A DNA stretch of 64,000 bases from Candidatus Puniceispirillum marinum IMCC1322. Lineage in GTDB: Bacteria > Pseudomonadota > Alphaproteobacteria > Puniceispirillales > Puniceispirillaceae. The DNA lies in contig NC_014010.1 in assembly GCF_000024465.1 (NCBI RefSeq), positions 744,001 through 808,000 of the forward strand. The letters run 5' to 3'. The notes below the pieces were generated by a model, which was given only the letters and a program-made list of their open reading frames with translations, had not been told where the DNA came from and ran no database searches. This document shows, in pieces, positions 30,016 to 39,402 of this stretch (position 1 is the first letter of the stretch; the number at the start of each line of letters is the position of its first letter). A program made the position numbers and the translations under genes.

Positions 30016-30576
30016 CTAGTTAAGCTGAACGGCTAGTGATTTGCCTTCCTGCGCGCCCATTACACCACCAGTATCTACCATATCTGCCGCTTTACGTGCG
30101 GTCAAATCATTAGCGGCAAATACATTATCAAGCTTAACAAGCGTTTCAATATCTATACCCGTATGCGCCGCCTGCTTGTAAATCAATTGAACGCGCATCA
30201 AGATCTGCTCGGTAAAGACGTCAGACTTTGCGATGACACGTGCCTGGTTTATCTGATCGGATGATAATCCACTCAACTCATGAATGGTTCTCTCGACAGC
30301 ACTACCAACAATATCAATGATTTGCAGTTTAGATTTTTCCTTTAACTGGGTAATGGGAACATAAGTAACAACGTCACCAATTTTTATATAAAGATCATGC
30401 CCGCGAATATCCGAAGAGTCAGCAGCATCTAGATATCCAAACGACATAACTGCAATGGCTATTGCGAACATGCCTGATCGCACCCTACTGCTTCGCTTTT
30501 CGAATGATCGTACAACCGGACAAAAACCAGCATTGCTTATCCGCAATATTGCCTTAAACAAGCCTAAGTCAACCAT
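30016..30576 (-). CDS. Uncharacterised, probably exported protein
   Basis: I do not recognise this 186-residue protein. A GGAG ribosome site seven bases before the ATG at 30576 fixes the start; a TTG two codons upstream is less likely. Residues 1-35 are basic (VRSFEKRSSRVRS) and are followed by a hydrophobic stretch GMFAIAIAVMSFGYLDAADS (about 36-55) that looks like a late signal peptide, with possible cleavage after DAA. Alternatively translation starts at the internal Met 36. The mature part is polar and helical with repeated Ala, Asp and Ile, and no Cys. It lies between rpmJ and msrA, all on the minus strand, with over 100 bp on either side. Confidence 0.7.
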   Translation of the reverse strand: MVDLGLFKAILRISNAGFCPVVRSFEKRSSRVRSGMFAIAIAVMSFGYLDAADSSDIRGHDLYIKIGDVVTYVPITQLKEKSKLQIIDIVGSAVERTIHELSGLSSDQINQARVIAKSDVFTEQILMRVQLIYKQAAHTGIDIETLVKLDNVFAANDLTARKAADMVDTGGVMGAQEGKSLAVQLN

Positions 30577-30699
30577 CGTCAATCTCCATAACTCAGACTT
30601 TTCTGAATAATTGGATTAACGATTTTTGCGAAGTATTTTGTTATTTAGATGGCTTTTTAAGGCGATGTTATCACCTTATTCTAGGCAACCTATTAAGGC

Positions 30700-31341
30700 T
30701 CAATCGAGAACGCACACCACACCTGTACCTTGCAGGCCACAATATCCGTTAGGCACTTTATGTAAATATTGCTGGTGAAAATCCTCAGCATAATAGAATG
30801 GTGGTGCCAGCCTGATTTCAGTGGTGATTTCGTCATTACCCGAGGCCTTTAGCGCCTGTCCATAGACCTTTGCCGATTCCCGAATAACGTCTAATTGTGC
30901 CGCATCATCAGCATAAATAACCGAGCGATATTGCGTACCAATATCATTACCTTGGCGATAGCCCTGAGTTGGGTCATGAGCTTCCCAGAAAACCTTCAAT
31001 AAATATGTCACATCAACAATCGCAGGATCAAACACGACAAGTACAACTTCGCTATGACCGGTCTGACCTGAGCAAACCTCTTCATATGTTGCATTAGGCG
31101 TTTTGCCACCCGCATAGCCAACAGACGTTGAATAGACGCCATCAATGGTCCAGAACAGACGCTCAGCTCCCCAGAAACAGCCAAGGCCAAAGATAATTTG
31201 CTGAAGATGTGCGGGGAATGGGGCTGTTGTCGGTGTGCCAAGCACACAATGCGGTTCACCCGTAAAAATCGGATTGGATCGACCGGGCAAAGCTTCGGGA
31301 TCTTCAGGCAAACGTGATTTAAAAGGATTCTGGAATAACAT
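30700..31341 (-). CDS. msrA: Peptide methionine-(S)-S-oxide reductase
   Basis: Repairs oxidised methionine in proteins using thioredoxin. The 213-residue protein has the catalytic motif [10 protein letters not shown] near residue 55, [35 protein letters not shown], and [14 protein letters not shown] at the end, where a Cys pair likely acts in recycling. A GGAG site precedes the ATG. It is downstream of pgk on the same strand, with 62 bp between. Confidence 0.96.
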   Translation of the reverse strand: MLFQNPFKSRLPEDPEALPGRSNPIFTGEPHCVLGTPTTAPFPAHLQQIIFGLGCFWGAERLFWTIDGVYSTSVGYAGGKTPNATYEEVCSGQTGHSEVVLVVFDPAIVDVTYLLKVFWEAHDPTQGYRQGNDIGTQYRSVIYADDAAQLDVIRESAKVYGQALKASGNDEITTEIRLAPPFYYAEDFHQQYLHKVPNGYCGLQGTGVVCVLD

Positions 31342-31403
31342 TTACATCTCCGCAAACTTATATGGTCAAGAGGGGTGCTTCACCCTGCAACCATGACGCA
31401 CCA

Positions 31404-32603
31404 CTAGTTAATTCGCAACGCTTCAACGCCTGGCAATGTCTTGCCTTCAAGCCATTCCAAAAACGCACCACCAGCCGTTGATACATAACTGAATTGGTCA
31501 CTAACACCAGCATTTGCAAGGGCTGCCAGCGTATCACCGCCTCCAGCCACGCTCATCGTGCTACCGCCTGCTGAACGCATACCAACAGCTTTTGCAATGG
31601 CGTTTGTTGCCGTATCAAAAGGCGGAATTTCAAAAGCACCCATCGGGCCGTTCCAGACAACAGTGTTACAGGTTGCCAGAAATGCAATCGCCGACTCTAT
31701 CGATTTTGGCCCGGCATCCAGAATCATATCATCATCTTCGATAGTATCTATGGTGGCAATACGATGCACCGCCCCAGCTTTAAACTCGCCAGCTACTAGG
31801 GCGTCATCAGGCAGAATTAGTTTACAGTTACTTTCTTCGGCACGCTGTATAATGGCACTGGCTATATCAACCATATCGGGTTCGGCCAGTGACGCCCCAA
31901 CAGAAAACCCCTTGGCAAGCAAAAATGTATTTGCCATACCTCCACCCAGAATGAGCCCGTCCACCTTAGTAACCAGATTATTGAGCACATTTAGTTTAGT
32001 GGACACCTTGGCACCACCAACAAGGGCTGCCACAGGTCTTTTTGGATTGGCAAGCGCCGATTCTAATGCTGTTAATTCAGCCCCAAGTGCCCGTCCAGCC
32101 GCTGCCTTCATCATTTTTGGCAGGGCCTCAACCGACGCATGCGCCCGATGCGTACATGAAAAAGCATCGCCAACATATATATCGCCAAGTGCCGCAAGTG
32201 CCGCCGCAAAATCGGTGTCATTCGCCTCTTCGCCAGGGAAAAAGCGTAAATTTTCCATCATCAATATCTGTCCAGACTGTAATCCAGCGGCAGCTACTTT
32301 GCCGCCAGCACCTATCACATCAGCCTCGATTGCTACCTGCTTACCTATAAGCTTGGCCAGACAATCGGCTATCGGTTGAACCGAAAATTCAGGCATCATT
32401 TTGCCTTTTGGACGACCAAAATGGGTTAAAATGATCACCGACGCCCCTGCCGCCAGCATATCCTTTAGCCCAGGCAAAATGCGTTTTATGCGCGTATCTT
32501 CACTGACCTTGCCATCTTGAAGCGGCACATTGAGATCAAGACGAAGCAACACACGCTTGCCTTTTACATCAAGCTCATCGGCAAACAAAAAGGGGGCTGT
32601 CAT
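31404..32603 (-). CDS. pgk: Phosphoglycerate kinase
   Basis: Glycolytic and gluconeogenic enzyme transferring phosphate between 1,3-bisphosphoglycerate and ADP. The 399 residues include the signature KRVLLRLDLNVPLQDGKVSED, the substrate-binding HFGRPKG, the hinge region, and the nucleotide motif SVAGGGDTLAAL near the C terminus. A GGGAG ribosome site precedes the ATG, and a strong promoter match lies about 60 bp upstream. The usual neighbour gapA is not in the window. Confidence 0.98.
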   Translation of the reverse strand: MTAPFLFADELDVKGKRVLLRLDLNVPLQDGKVSEDTRIKRILPGLKDMLAAGASVIILTHFGRPKGKMMPEFSVQPIADCLAKLIGKQVAIEADVIGAGGKVAAAGLQSGQILMMENLRFFPGEEANDTDFAAALAALGDIYVGDAFSCTHRAHASVEALPKMMKAAAGRALGAELTALESALANPKRPVAALVGGAKVSTKLNVLNNLVTKVDGLILGGGMANTFLLAKGFSVGASLAEPDMVDIASAIIQRAEESNCKLILPDDALVAGEFKAGAVHRIATIDTIEDDDMILDAGPKSIESAIAFLATCNTVVWNGPMGAFEIPPFDTATNAIAKAVGMRSAGGSTMSVAGGGDTLAALANAGVSDQFSYVSTAGGAFLEWLEGKTLPGVEALRIN

Positions 32604-32658
32604 AATCTGTCTCCCGCGAAAGCATTTCTAATCTGTTAAGATGCATTTATATACGCGG

Positions 32659-32687
32659 TTTATCCTGGCTATGTCAGATAATGTCAA
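32659..32687 (-). promoter_or_regulatory. Candidate sigma-70 promoter of pgk
   Basis: On the minus strand a perfect TTGACA (32687-32682) is followed 17 bases later by GATAAA (32664-32659). The predicted start is near 32652, giving a 5' leader of about 50 bases before pgk. Confidence 0.6.
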
Positions 32688-32761
32688 TATTGTGACAAGA
32701 ATGTTTGCCAAGAATGCAAATGCCAAATTTTCAAAAACTTGGGTAAAAGCAATAATTTGCT

Positions 32762-33526
32762 CTAGGCAGTTCGTTCAAAAAAATAGGTTTGCTTGAGTGT
32801 TTCTCTGAGTTGAAAATCAGCATCTATAAAAGCTTTTGACAATTGTTTCAGAACAGCCTTGCCATAGACTTCTGGGTGGAACTCAATGACAACTTTATCT
32901 ATATTCTCCATCTTGTGTGGGTCGCAGAAATGTTGCTCGGCACCCTCTATATCGCAAAAAATAGCATTTGGCTTATGTCGGTGAATCAAATCGGAAAGCT
33001 CAAAGGTTGCCACTTCTATCTTTTTATAGTTTTGATGTTCACTAGGCTCGTCAAACGAGCTCAGAATATAGTCATTACAAGCATAAAAATTCTTCTTACT
33101 ACCATCCCCCAGCGCACCCTGAAGCAAATTTACATTCATATTATTATTACTAAATAATACTGATGCATATTCAATGGCAAGAGGATTCGCTTCAAAACAA
33201 ATGATTGAGGCCGGTTGTACCGCCTTTATCAATCGTGCCGCCGCCACACCAAGGCCACAGCCAAATTCCATAATCCTGTCGTCTTTATTGAAGTAACGTT
33301 TGGCTAGAATAAACTCTTCACGCTCTAGCGCACCTGATGCTAGGGCAATAAGTCGCTTTTGATCCATAAGCCTTTTGTCAAAATGAAATATGATGTCATC
33401 ACATATACATCCCTCAGTGGCATCCTTGACTAAGGCTTTTGCGAGGCTTTTTCTGGTTCCTGCAAATTTTCTGGCAATAAACGAGGTTGACTTGGACAAT
33501 TTCAATAACAACAACTTAATATCCAA
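32762..33526 (-). CDS. FkbM-family SAM-dependent methyltransferase
   Basis: Probably O-methylates a sugar or a related small molecule. The 254-residue frame has a SAM-binding motif RIMEFGCGLGVAAARLIKA near 85, ICFEANPLAIEYA, then FCDIEGAEQHF and KVVIEFHPEVYG, the order seen in FkbM methyltransferases. The first codon is TTG with no clear ribosome site, so the true start is uncertain; the next Met is residue 54. The DNA is visibly more AT-rich than its neighbours, with many AAA and ATT codons, which suggests transfer. It diverges from the GT9-like gene, so the two may act on the same surface glycan. Confidence 0.75.
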   Translation of the reverse strand: MDIKLLLLKLSKSTSFIARKFAGTRKSLAKALVKDATEGCICDDIIFHFDKRLMDQKRLIALASGALEREEFILAKRYFNKDDRIMEFGCGLGVAAARLIKAVQPASIICFEANPLAIEYASVLFSNNNMNVNLLQGALGDGSKKNFYACNDYILSSFDEPSEHQNYKKIEVATFELSDLIHRHKPNAIFCDIEGAEQHFCDPHKMENIDKVVIEFHPEVYGKAVLKQLSKAFIDADFQLRETLKQTYFFERTA

Positions 33527-33747
33527 TTAAACTAAAACAAATATTTCTGATATAATGAGACGTATCATGATGGTCGCACAAGACAAAGTTGCAAATTGAG
33601 TCACATTTCATACGAGGAGCCATCATTCTGTTTGAGCAAAACGGGTATGTTTTATTAGTAAAATATTATAAAATACTAAATTAGATATTAATTTTTAGTT
33701 GCACTGATGTCGTCTGGCATTGTGCGCATTTTTTCAAGAAGCGTTTT

Positions 33748-34833
33748 ATGATTGCTGACAATGCTCACATTTCGGACTCAAAACCTGCATTCGGGCATAG
33801 TATCGGTTTTGTTGCTGGCGGGATTGGCGACCAGATTTATCATCTGACCCAGCTACGCACACTCGCCACCGTAGCTAAAGATGGCGTCATCGACATTGCC
33901 TGCATTCATCCAGGCCCCATAGGGCAGCTTCTGGCTAACAGCTCGTGGGTTGGCAGGATTATTGATGCGAGACCTCTTCGACGATATGTCCCTGTTATTC
34001 GTGGACAGGTAGCCGTTGATGCCATCAAAAGACAATGCTATGACACGGCCTTTTTTATGCATCGGTCAACCAGTTTCAAAATCGCTGCGATGGCGGCAGG
34101 CATCAATTACCGTGTTGGCTTGTATGGCCATTGGCTTGATCGCGCCATATTGCATCACCGGCTTAATGACACTAACGGCACCCGCAGTGATGTATGGGGA
34201 CATCGCCCCTTTATCGGCGCAATTGATGATTTTGTTGCCGCAAGTGGCCTGACATTGGATGAAACAACGCCAACGATTTTGCCCTCAAAGCATGCGTTGG
34301 CTGAGGCTGACGAGATGTTGGCACCGTTATCAGGGCCTATCATAATTCTGAATCTATTTGCCGCTGATCCCATGCGGCGCTGGTCCATAAACGCGGCATT
34401 AGAATCAATTATGCATCTGGCTGAAGTAACTGGCGGTACATTTATTTTGAATGCGGGGCCCGACGCCCACGCCTATCACGAAGAATGTATGACACAGTGG
34501 CAGACCATGACCGCCGACAAAAGCCGTAAAATACAAGCCGCCTTAGTGAACAGTCTGGCACATAATCCATCGATGGCAAAAGATGTGGCACTTTATCATC
34601 GTGCTGACTTTTATGTTGGGGTGGATTCATTCACCGCCAATCTTGCCCTTAATTGCAACTTGCCTGCTCTGATCCTGTTTGCCCGTGAAAGCGATATTTT
34701 GCGCTATCGGTCTGTAAGCCAAGCTGTTGCAGCACCCGATGATGGTGACATTAGCTCTATCCCGACTGAAAAAATCATCATGGCATTCGAAAAGCTATCA
34801 AAGATTACGAAAGTAGGCTCTTTATCTAGCTGA
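33748..34833 (+). CDS. Glycosyltransferase family 9-like protein (heptosyltransferase type)
   Basis: Probably transfers a nucleotide-activated sugar to a surface glycan in the cytoplasm. The 361-residue protein shows a two-Rossmann GT-B layout with VAGGIGDQIYHLTQLRTLA near 22 (the GT9 GxGD motif), AAMAAGINYRVGLYG, and a C-terminal VGVDSFTANLALNCNLPALILF, matching the donor-site VGxDT/S-GxxHxA pattern with Phe-Thr-Ala replacing the usual Gly-x-x-His. That substitution makes the exact activity unclear. Its 3' end overlaps the DUF6165 gene by 8 bp in convergent orientation. Confidence 0.75.
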   Translation: MIADNAHISDSKPAFGHSIGFVAGGIGDQIYHLTQLRTLATVAKDGVIDIACIHPGPIGQLLANSSWVGRIIDARPLRRYVPVIRGQVAVDAIKRQCYDTAFFMHRSTSFKIAAMAAGINYRVGLYGHWLDRAILHHRLNDTNGTRSDVWGHRPFIGAIDDFVAASGLTLDETTPTILPSKHALAEADEMLAPLSGPIIILNLFAADPMRRWSINAALESIMHLAEVTGGTFILNAGPDAHAYHEECMTQWQTMTADKSRKIQAALVNSLAHNPSMAKDVALYHRADFYVGVDSFTANLALNCNLPALILFARESDILRYRSVSQAVAAPDDGDISSIPTEKIIMAFEKLSKITKVGSLSS

Positions 34834-35233
34834 CGGCCTCATCACGACTGTAATCTTCATAGGATTTTTCTTCGACGATGACCGAACCAGTGGCTAGGTT
34901 AATCTGTTTCTTGATATGCGCGCGCTCGTCGTTTGTCACATATACAGCCCGGGCAAGCTCGATGAACCGTGATCCGAAATCGCCTTTGTATTCTTGAATG
35001 CGGATATCGTCCTCGATATCCCATAACGCTTTGTTAATCGACTTCAACTGGTCAATCAAATCGACCATATGATCGGTTAAAAACATCTCGTCTGAAACCA
35101 GCGGCCGCAGATGCGATAATTCTGTTTCGACATTGGCCAATTTCGCCGTGTCATTGATGTTTTCCAACTTGATTTCAAGGATGGTGATCTTATCCAGCAC
35201 TTCACCAACTGACATAGGCACATTCAGCAACAC
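34826..35233 (-). CDS. DUF6165-family protein
   Basis: A 135-residue protein I place in DUF6165 from VPMSVGEVLDKITILEIKLE at the start, then ALWDIEDDIRIQEY and FIELARAVYVTNDERAHIKK. It is predicted to be soluble and largely alpha-helical; the function is unknown. I recall members beside glycosyltransferase genes, as here. The start is taken as GTG at 35233 because AAGG lies nine bases before it; an ATG at 35215 has no ribosome site. The C terminus is acidic. Confidence 0.72.
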   Translation of the reverse strand: MLLNVPMSVGEVLDKITILEIKLENINDTAKLANVETELSHLRPLVSDEMFLTDHMVDLIDQLKSINKALWDIEDDIRIQEYKGDFGSRFIELARAVYVTNDERAHIKKQINLATGSVIVEEKSYEDYSRDEAVS

Positions 35234-35427
35234 GACACTAGCCTTTCGCCGTTACAATAATAACCGGATCATATCTGATTTGCAGATAGGTGCAAATCAA
35301 TAGCGGCGAAACCATACTTAAATATTTATGACCCATACTTGTCATAGGTTCCATAATAGATGTAAATGGTGCTTGTTCAGCATATTAGATATGCACCAAA
35401 GAAACCCAATTACAAAATGCAGAACCC

Positions 35428-36162
35428 ATGCCCGACAAAGCCGTAACATCATCCAAAGACGAGTTTTGGCTCGGTGTGCGTGATGAGCTGCCAATGATGC
35501 TTGGCATTATTCCATTCGGCCTTGTTTTTGGCGTGTTGGGTATTTCCAGCGGATTAACACCACTTCAAACCATTCTGATGTCGTCCATTTTGTTTGGCGG
35601 TGCCAGTCAGGTGGTCTTTGTCCAACTATGGGCAAGCAATGTACCAGCCTTAGTAGTGGGCGGATCCGTAAGCGTGATCAATTTACGCCATGCACTCTAC
35701 AGCGCATCAATAGCCTCCTATCTGCGCCCTCTTCCCCTGCGGTGGCGCATTATTCTGGGCTATTTGCTTACCGACGAAGCCTATGCGATTTCAATCCGGC
35801 GCTTTACGAATAAGCCTTATAGCCCAAACCAGCATTTTCATCTTCTTGGCGCTGGCCTGACATTATGGATTAGCTGGCAATGCGCAACCATTACAGGCGT
35901 ATTGGCAGGCACAACAATTCCGCCTGAATGGTCGCTTGGTTTTGCCATCCCTCTGACATTCATCGCCATAGTGGCCCCCGCCATCAAGTCCCGTGCTGAT
36001 CTTGCTGCCTGCATCACCGCTGGCACCATCGCTATTACAGGCCAAAATTTACCTTTCAAAACATGGATCGTTCTGGCGGCCATAGGCGGAATTGTGGCTG
36101 GCTGGAGCGTCAAAACTGTAACGCGGCGCCCACGAAGGCAGGACGCCGGAGGGCCGTCATGA
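35428..36162 (+). CDS. azlC: AzlC-family branched-chain amino acid exporter, large subunit
   Basis: Large membrane subunit of a two-part exporter related to BrnFE, which moves isoleucine, leucine, valine or methionine out of the cell. The 244 residues start with LPMMLGIIPFGLVFGVLG and then MSSILFGGASQVVFVQLW, the AzlC signature, and NLRHALYSASIASYL. There are about seven hydrophobic segments. The stop overlaps the azlD start by four bases. Azaleucine resistance was the first known phenotype in Bacillus. Confidence 0.93.
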   Translation: MPDKAVTSSKDEFWLGVRDELPMMLGIIPFGLVFGVLGISSGLTPLQTILMSSILFGGASQVVFVQLWASNVPALVVGGSVSVINLRHALYSASIASYLRPLPLRWRIILGYLLTDEAYAISIRRFTNKPYSPNQHFHLLGAGLTLWISWQCATITGVLAGTTIPPEWSLGFAIPLTFIAIVAPAIKSRADLAACITAGTIAITGQNLPFKTWIVLAAIGGIVAGWSVKTVTRRPRRQDAGGPS

Positions 36163-36473
36163 TCTGGTTTGTTATCATCGCTACTGGACTGATTAACTTT
36201 GCCACACGCATTAGCATGTTCTCGGGCTATTCTCCCAAACAATTACCGAACTGGCTTGAAGATGCGCTTAGCTTCGTGCCGATAGCCGTTTTAACCGCAA
36301 TCATCGCACCGGCGGTGCTGTTTAACGATGCCGGCATGATCTCGATCGTCGATAATACACGTTTTTATGCGGCGCTTGTGGCCATAGTCATTGCCCTGAT
36401 TACACGTTCGGTTTTGGCCACGATTTCCTCAGGTCTGATGATATTATGGGCACTAACCTATTCCGGTTTTTAG
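36159..36473 (+). CDS. azlD: AzlD-family branched-chain amino acid exporter, small subunit
   Basis: Small partner of AzlC, with 104 residues and about four hydrophobic helices. ATRISMFSGY and LPNWLEDALSFVPIAVLTA are the family signature. The start is the ATG at 36159, set by the ATGA overlap with azlC; a longer reading upstream in the same frame lies within azlC and is rejected. Confidence 0.92.
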   Translation: MIWFVIIATGLINFATRISMFSGYSPKQLPNWLEDALSFVPIAVLTAIIAPAVLFNDAGMISIVDNTRFYAALVAIVIALITRSVLATISSGLMILWALTYSGF

Positions 36474-36477
36474 GGTT

Positions 36478-37689
36478 TCAAACAGCTCTGGCCTTTGGCC
36501 GCTGCCTACACATGACAAAATAACAAAGCACCATCATGACAAATACCGCCATAATCGCGCTTATATAATATATTTTGAAAGTGCCCAGATACTCCTTGGT
36601 GACGCCGCCAAACACATTGCCAAATACCGCACCGATACCCAGCATTATATTACCACCTGCAAAAATCTGCGTGGCTAATACGGCGTCATATACCTTACCT
36701 ATATAGGTGGGAATGAGCGCTGGCACCGAATAGAAACATAGACCGAACCCGATACCGGCCCCGATGAAATAAAGTGTATCATGGTGCAGAATCAAAAACA
36801 CATTCGCCGCGATCAAACAAGCCAAGGCCACGATTATGACATTACCAATGCCAAAACGGTCAGACGCCATCCCCATTACAATGCCAGCAAACAAACCTGT
36901 TGCCCCCATCGCCACCCACGCATCACGGGCAATTTCGGCTGAATATTGCAATTCATCGCGGATAAATGGAGACAGGTAATTCTGAAAAGGCTGCATGGTA
37001 AAACCAACAAAGAACAACAAACACCACAGCATCATAACATCACGAGACAGCAATGTGCCAAGCGATACAGACTTGGATTGCAAATCTTGAGGCGCTATTG
37101 ATGCACTGATCTTTTTTTCAAGAATATTCATGTGCCAAAGATATACTGCCGATAAGCCAACAAATATCAGACAGCCTAAGCCAACTGTTATCACCCCTGC
37201 TCGCCAGTCAAAATTATTTATAAAATAGGGGGCAATAGATCCGCTGGCAAATGTACCTATTCCGGCGCCCGTTCCAACCGCACCAAAGGCCTTACCCATA
37301 TGCGCCTTGGAAATAAAGCGGGCAAAAACGCCAACCATTGGGGCCCATGAGACAATGGTCGCAAATCCAGCCAAAAACATGCACAGGCCAACCATCCAAG
37401 GCTGTTCTGCATATCCCAACCCAATCAGACTCAATCCAGTCAGCGCAACAGCTAACACCACAAGACGACAATTACCAAACAAAGGGGCTAACAGATAACA
37501 GGTCACACCACCAATGATCAGACCTATCTTGCCGCCTGCTGTTAAAAGCCCAAGATAGTTATAATCAAAACCGATTTCCGCCTGGATGTCAGGCAGAAAT
37601 GCGGAAACAAGATCCAGACCGAATCCAAATGAAATGGCCAAGAACAAGCCAAAAATCATCACCAATGATGTTTGTGCCACTGTGCCCAT
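36478..37689 (-). CDS. Major facilitator superfamily transporter
   Basis: A 403-residue 12-helix carrier. The MFS organisation is shown by the helix 1 segment DLVSAFLPDIQAEIGFDYN, the helix 2 region GLLTAGGKIGLIIGG and a second-half repeat near GIVMGMASDRFGIGNV, the MFS loop motif in the middle. The substrate cannot be told. It is downstream of the DUF1185 gene on the same strand, 126 bp away, so it may carry a related compound. A GGAG ribosome site precedes the ATG. Confidence 0.85.
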   Translation of the reverse strand: MGTVAQTSLVMIFGLFLAISFGFGLDLVSAFLPDIQAEIGFDYNYLGLLTAGGKIGLIIGGVTCYLLAPLFGNCRLVVLAVALTGLSLIGLGYAEQPWMVGLCMFLAGFATIVSWAPMVGVFARFISKAHMGKAFGAVGTGAGIGTFASGSIAPYFINNFDWRAGVITVGLGCLIFVGLSAVYLWHMNILEKKISASIAPQDLQSKSVSLGTLLSRDVMMLWCLLFFVGFTMQPFQNYLSPFIRDELQYSAEIARDAWVAMGATGLFAGIVMGMASDRFGIGNVIIVALACLIAANVFLILHHDTLYFIGAGIGFGLCFYSVPALIPTYIGKVYDAVLATQIFAGGNIMLGIGAVFGNVFGGVTKEYLGTFKIYYISAIMAVFVMMVLCYFVMCRQRPKARAV

Positions 37690-37815
37690 GACACGCTCCA
37701 GAAGTTATGATCCGCTACTAACCTCTAGTCTGGACTCACATATAATCATAGTATTGGATATTTGATGACTGTGGCGCAAAAGCCCGTAATATCAAATCAC
37801 AATCTTGTGAACATA

Positions 37816-38430
37816 CTAAACGCCGGCGGGGTTATCCACATCATTGCCCATTTCGGCAAGGTCCTGATAACGATCACCAATACGATGATGCGGACGTCCG
37901 GTCGTTGCGCCGCCAAGTGCTACCAGAATCTCATCAGGTCCTGGCGCGTCGCCAATTGCAAATTGCAAAGTCAGATAATGTGACCGCCGTCCCGCATCGA
38001 TTTTATCCATCATCGGAATGGTAATGGCGGTATTGGCTGGGCCGCGAAGATTGGTAAAGCTTAGATAAGATTTTGCCCCTACCGCTTCACGGTAGAAATT
38101 GCCAAAGCGTAGGGTATGGGTCACGCCAGACGCATGTTCAATCTCACCATTCATGCCCACAATTGCTGCCTTGCCGTAGGCTTCGATTTTGTCGCCACCA
38201 CCTGCCATGTCAACAACACGCGCACTAAGCATCTCTCCAATCACGGGGGCTATTGCCTGAATACCGGGGCGCAAATCATCAACAAATTGTCCTGCCCATG
38301 GATTTGTAAATACGGCTGCCGCCGCAAACATATGCCATGGCTCAGCAACCGCCTTAAACCCTTCAATGAAGGTGGTGTCTTCATAGGTGACGATTTTACG
38401 GATTTCGGGCTTGATGATTTTATTGGACAT
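37816..38430 (-). CDS. DUF1185 (amino acid synthesis family) protein
   Basis: A 204-residue protein of the family Pfam names amino acid synthesis (DUF1185), whose activity is not established. The recognisable stretches are RKIVTYEDTTFIEG, AAAVFTNPWAGQFVDDL, EAYGKAAIVGMNGEIEHASG and THTLRFGNFYREA. It has no membrane segment. It lies between a pterin carbinolamine dehydratase gene and an MFS gene on the same strand. AGGT precedes the ATG. Confidence 0.85.
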   Translation of the reverse strand: MSNKIIKPEIRKIVTYEDTTFIEGFKAVAEPWHMFAAAAVFTNPWAGQFVDDLRPGIQAIAPVIGEMLSARVVDMAGGGDKIEAYGKAAIVGMNGEIEHASGVTHTLRFGNFYREAVGAKSYLSFTNLRGPANTAITIPMMDKIDAGRRSHYLTLQFAIGDAPGPDEILVALGGATTGRPHHRIGDRYQDLAEMGNDVDNPAGV

Positions 38431-38498
38431 GGTGAACCTATCAAATATGTGAGTTGCAGATTTTTTGATTGTTACTAATGGACTGGTGCTTGCCCGAA

Positions 38499-38813
38499 TT
38501 ATTTCAATGATGCACTTTTGGCAAATATATCACATTTTTCAGCCAGAATAACATCAAGATTGCTGATGCCACCTTCGGAATGCGTTGTCCATCTCATCTG
38601 TACCTTATTATAGACATTTGACCATTCAGGGTGATGGTCCATTTTATCAGCCGCCAAAGCAACCCGTGTCATAAACCCAAAAGCCGCATTGAAATCGGTA
38701 AATTTAAACGTTTTTTCAAGACCTATGTGATCATCACTTATACGCCAGACATCAAGCGCATCTAATGCCTTTTCAACAGCGTCCTTATTTAATTTTTCAG
38801 CTTTTAGAGCCAT
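38499..38813 (-). CDS. phhB: Pterin-4a-carbinolamine dehydratase
   Basis: Dehydrates 4a-hydroxytetrahydrobiopterin formed by pterin-dependent hydroxylases. The 104-residue protein has the catalytic block [20 protein letters not shown], with the two adjacent His of the active site, and [12 protein letters not shown]. The ATG at 38813 is used because AAGGAAG precedes it; an upstream ATG at 38831 overlaps that ribosome site. No phenylalanine hydroxylase gene is in the window, so its partner is unknown; it may instead help molybdopterin or regulatory functions. Confidence 0.93.
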   Translation of the reverse strand: MALKAEKLNKDAVEKALDALDVWRISDDHIGLEKTFKFTDFNAAFGFMTRVALAADKMDHHPEWSNVYNKVQMRWTTHSEGGISNLDVILAEKCDIFAKSASLK

Positions 38814-38927
38814 GGATAGACTTCCTTTCATCCGGTGAGGGTCACATGATAGTCACTGGGTGGGGCGATGTGCCAGCGCAAAATAGCACCTCTATTCACA
38901 TAGCTTTTTCATGGGTATGATATCAAT

Positions 38928-39392
38928 ATGAAAAAAGAGCTTTTGATCGTCGCCCATGCACCGTCAGATAATACGGCAGCGCTATCGCGCGCCGCTTTTG
39001 ATGCCGCAAATAACTACGCGCCAGATGATCTTATGGTTAGGCTTTTATCCCCCTTTGATGTCCAAGCCAAAGACGTAATAAAAGCCGACGGCGTTATTAT
39101 TGGCACCACCGAAAATATCGGTTACATGGCGGGTGCAACCAAAGATATGTTTGATCGATGCTATAATAACTGGATTGATATATGCGCTGGCAAATCTGTC
39201 GGGGTTTACATTCGCGCTGGCCTTGATGGCACCGCAACCACACATGCGTTAAACAGTATTCTCACAGGTTTGAGATGGCGAATGATGGCACCGCCATTGG
39301 TTCTTCATGGCACTTGGAATCCGGCTTTCATCGATGACGTTGCCGAATTATCACTGGGTATGGCTGCAGGCATGGATGCTGGGATTTTCTAG
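38928..39392 (+). CDS. Flavodoxin-like / NADPH-dependent FMN reductase-like protein
   Basis: A 154-residue single-domain protein with a flavodoxin fold. It starts KKELLIVAHAPSDNTAAL in the place of the phosphate-binding loop, with ADGVIIGTTENIGYMAGATK, the FMN isoalloxazine loop, near 53-72, and NWIDICAGKSVGVYIRAGLD. The role is probably electron transfer or quinone reduction, but no partner is evident. It stands alone between two minus-strand genes. Confidence 0.75.
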   Translation: MKKELLIVAHAPSDNTAALSRAAFDAANNYAPDDLMVRLLSPFDVQAKDVIKADGVIIGTTENIGYMAGATKDMFDRCYNNWIDICAGKSVGVYIRAGLDGTATTHALNSILTGLRWRMMAPPLVLHGTWNPAFIDDVAELSLGMAAGMDAGIF

Positions 39393-39402
39393 CCTTACAT
39401 AA

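Noticed and set aside
31558-32379. 273-codon plus-strand open frame opposite pgk
   Set aside because: It is the antisense shadow of pgk, without a ribosome site or plausible protein composition.
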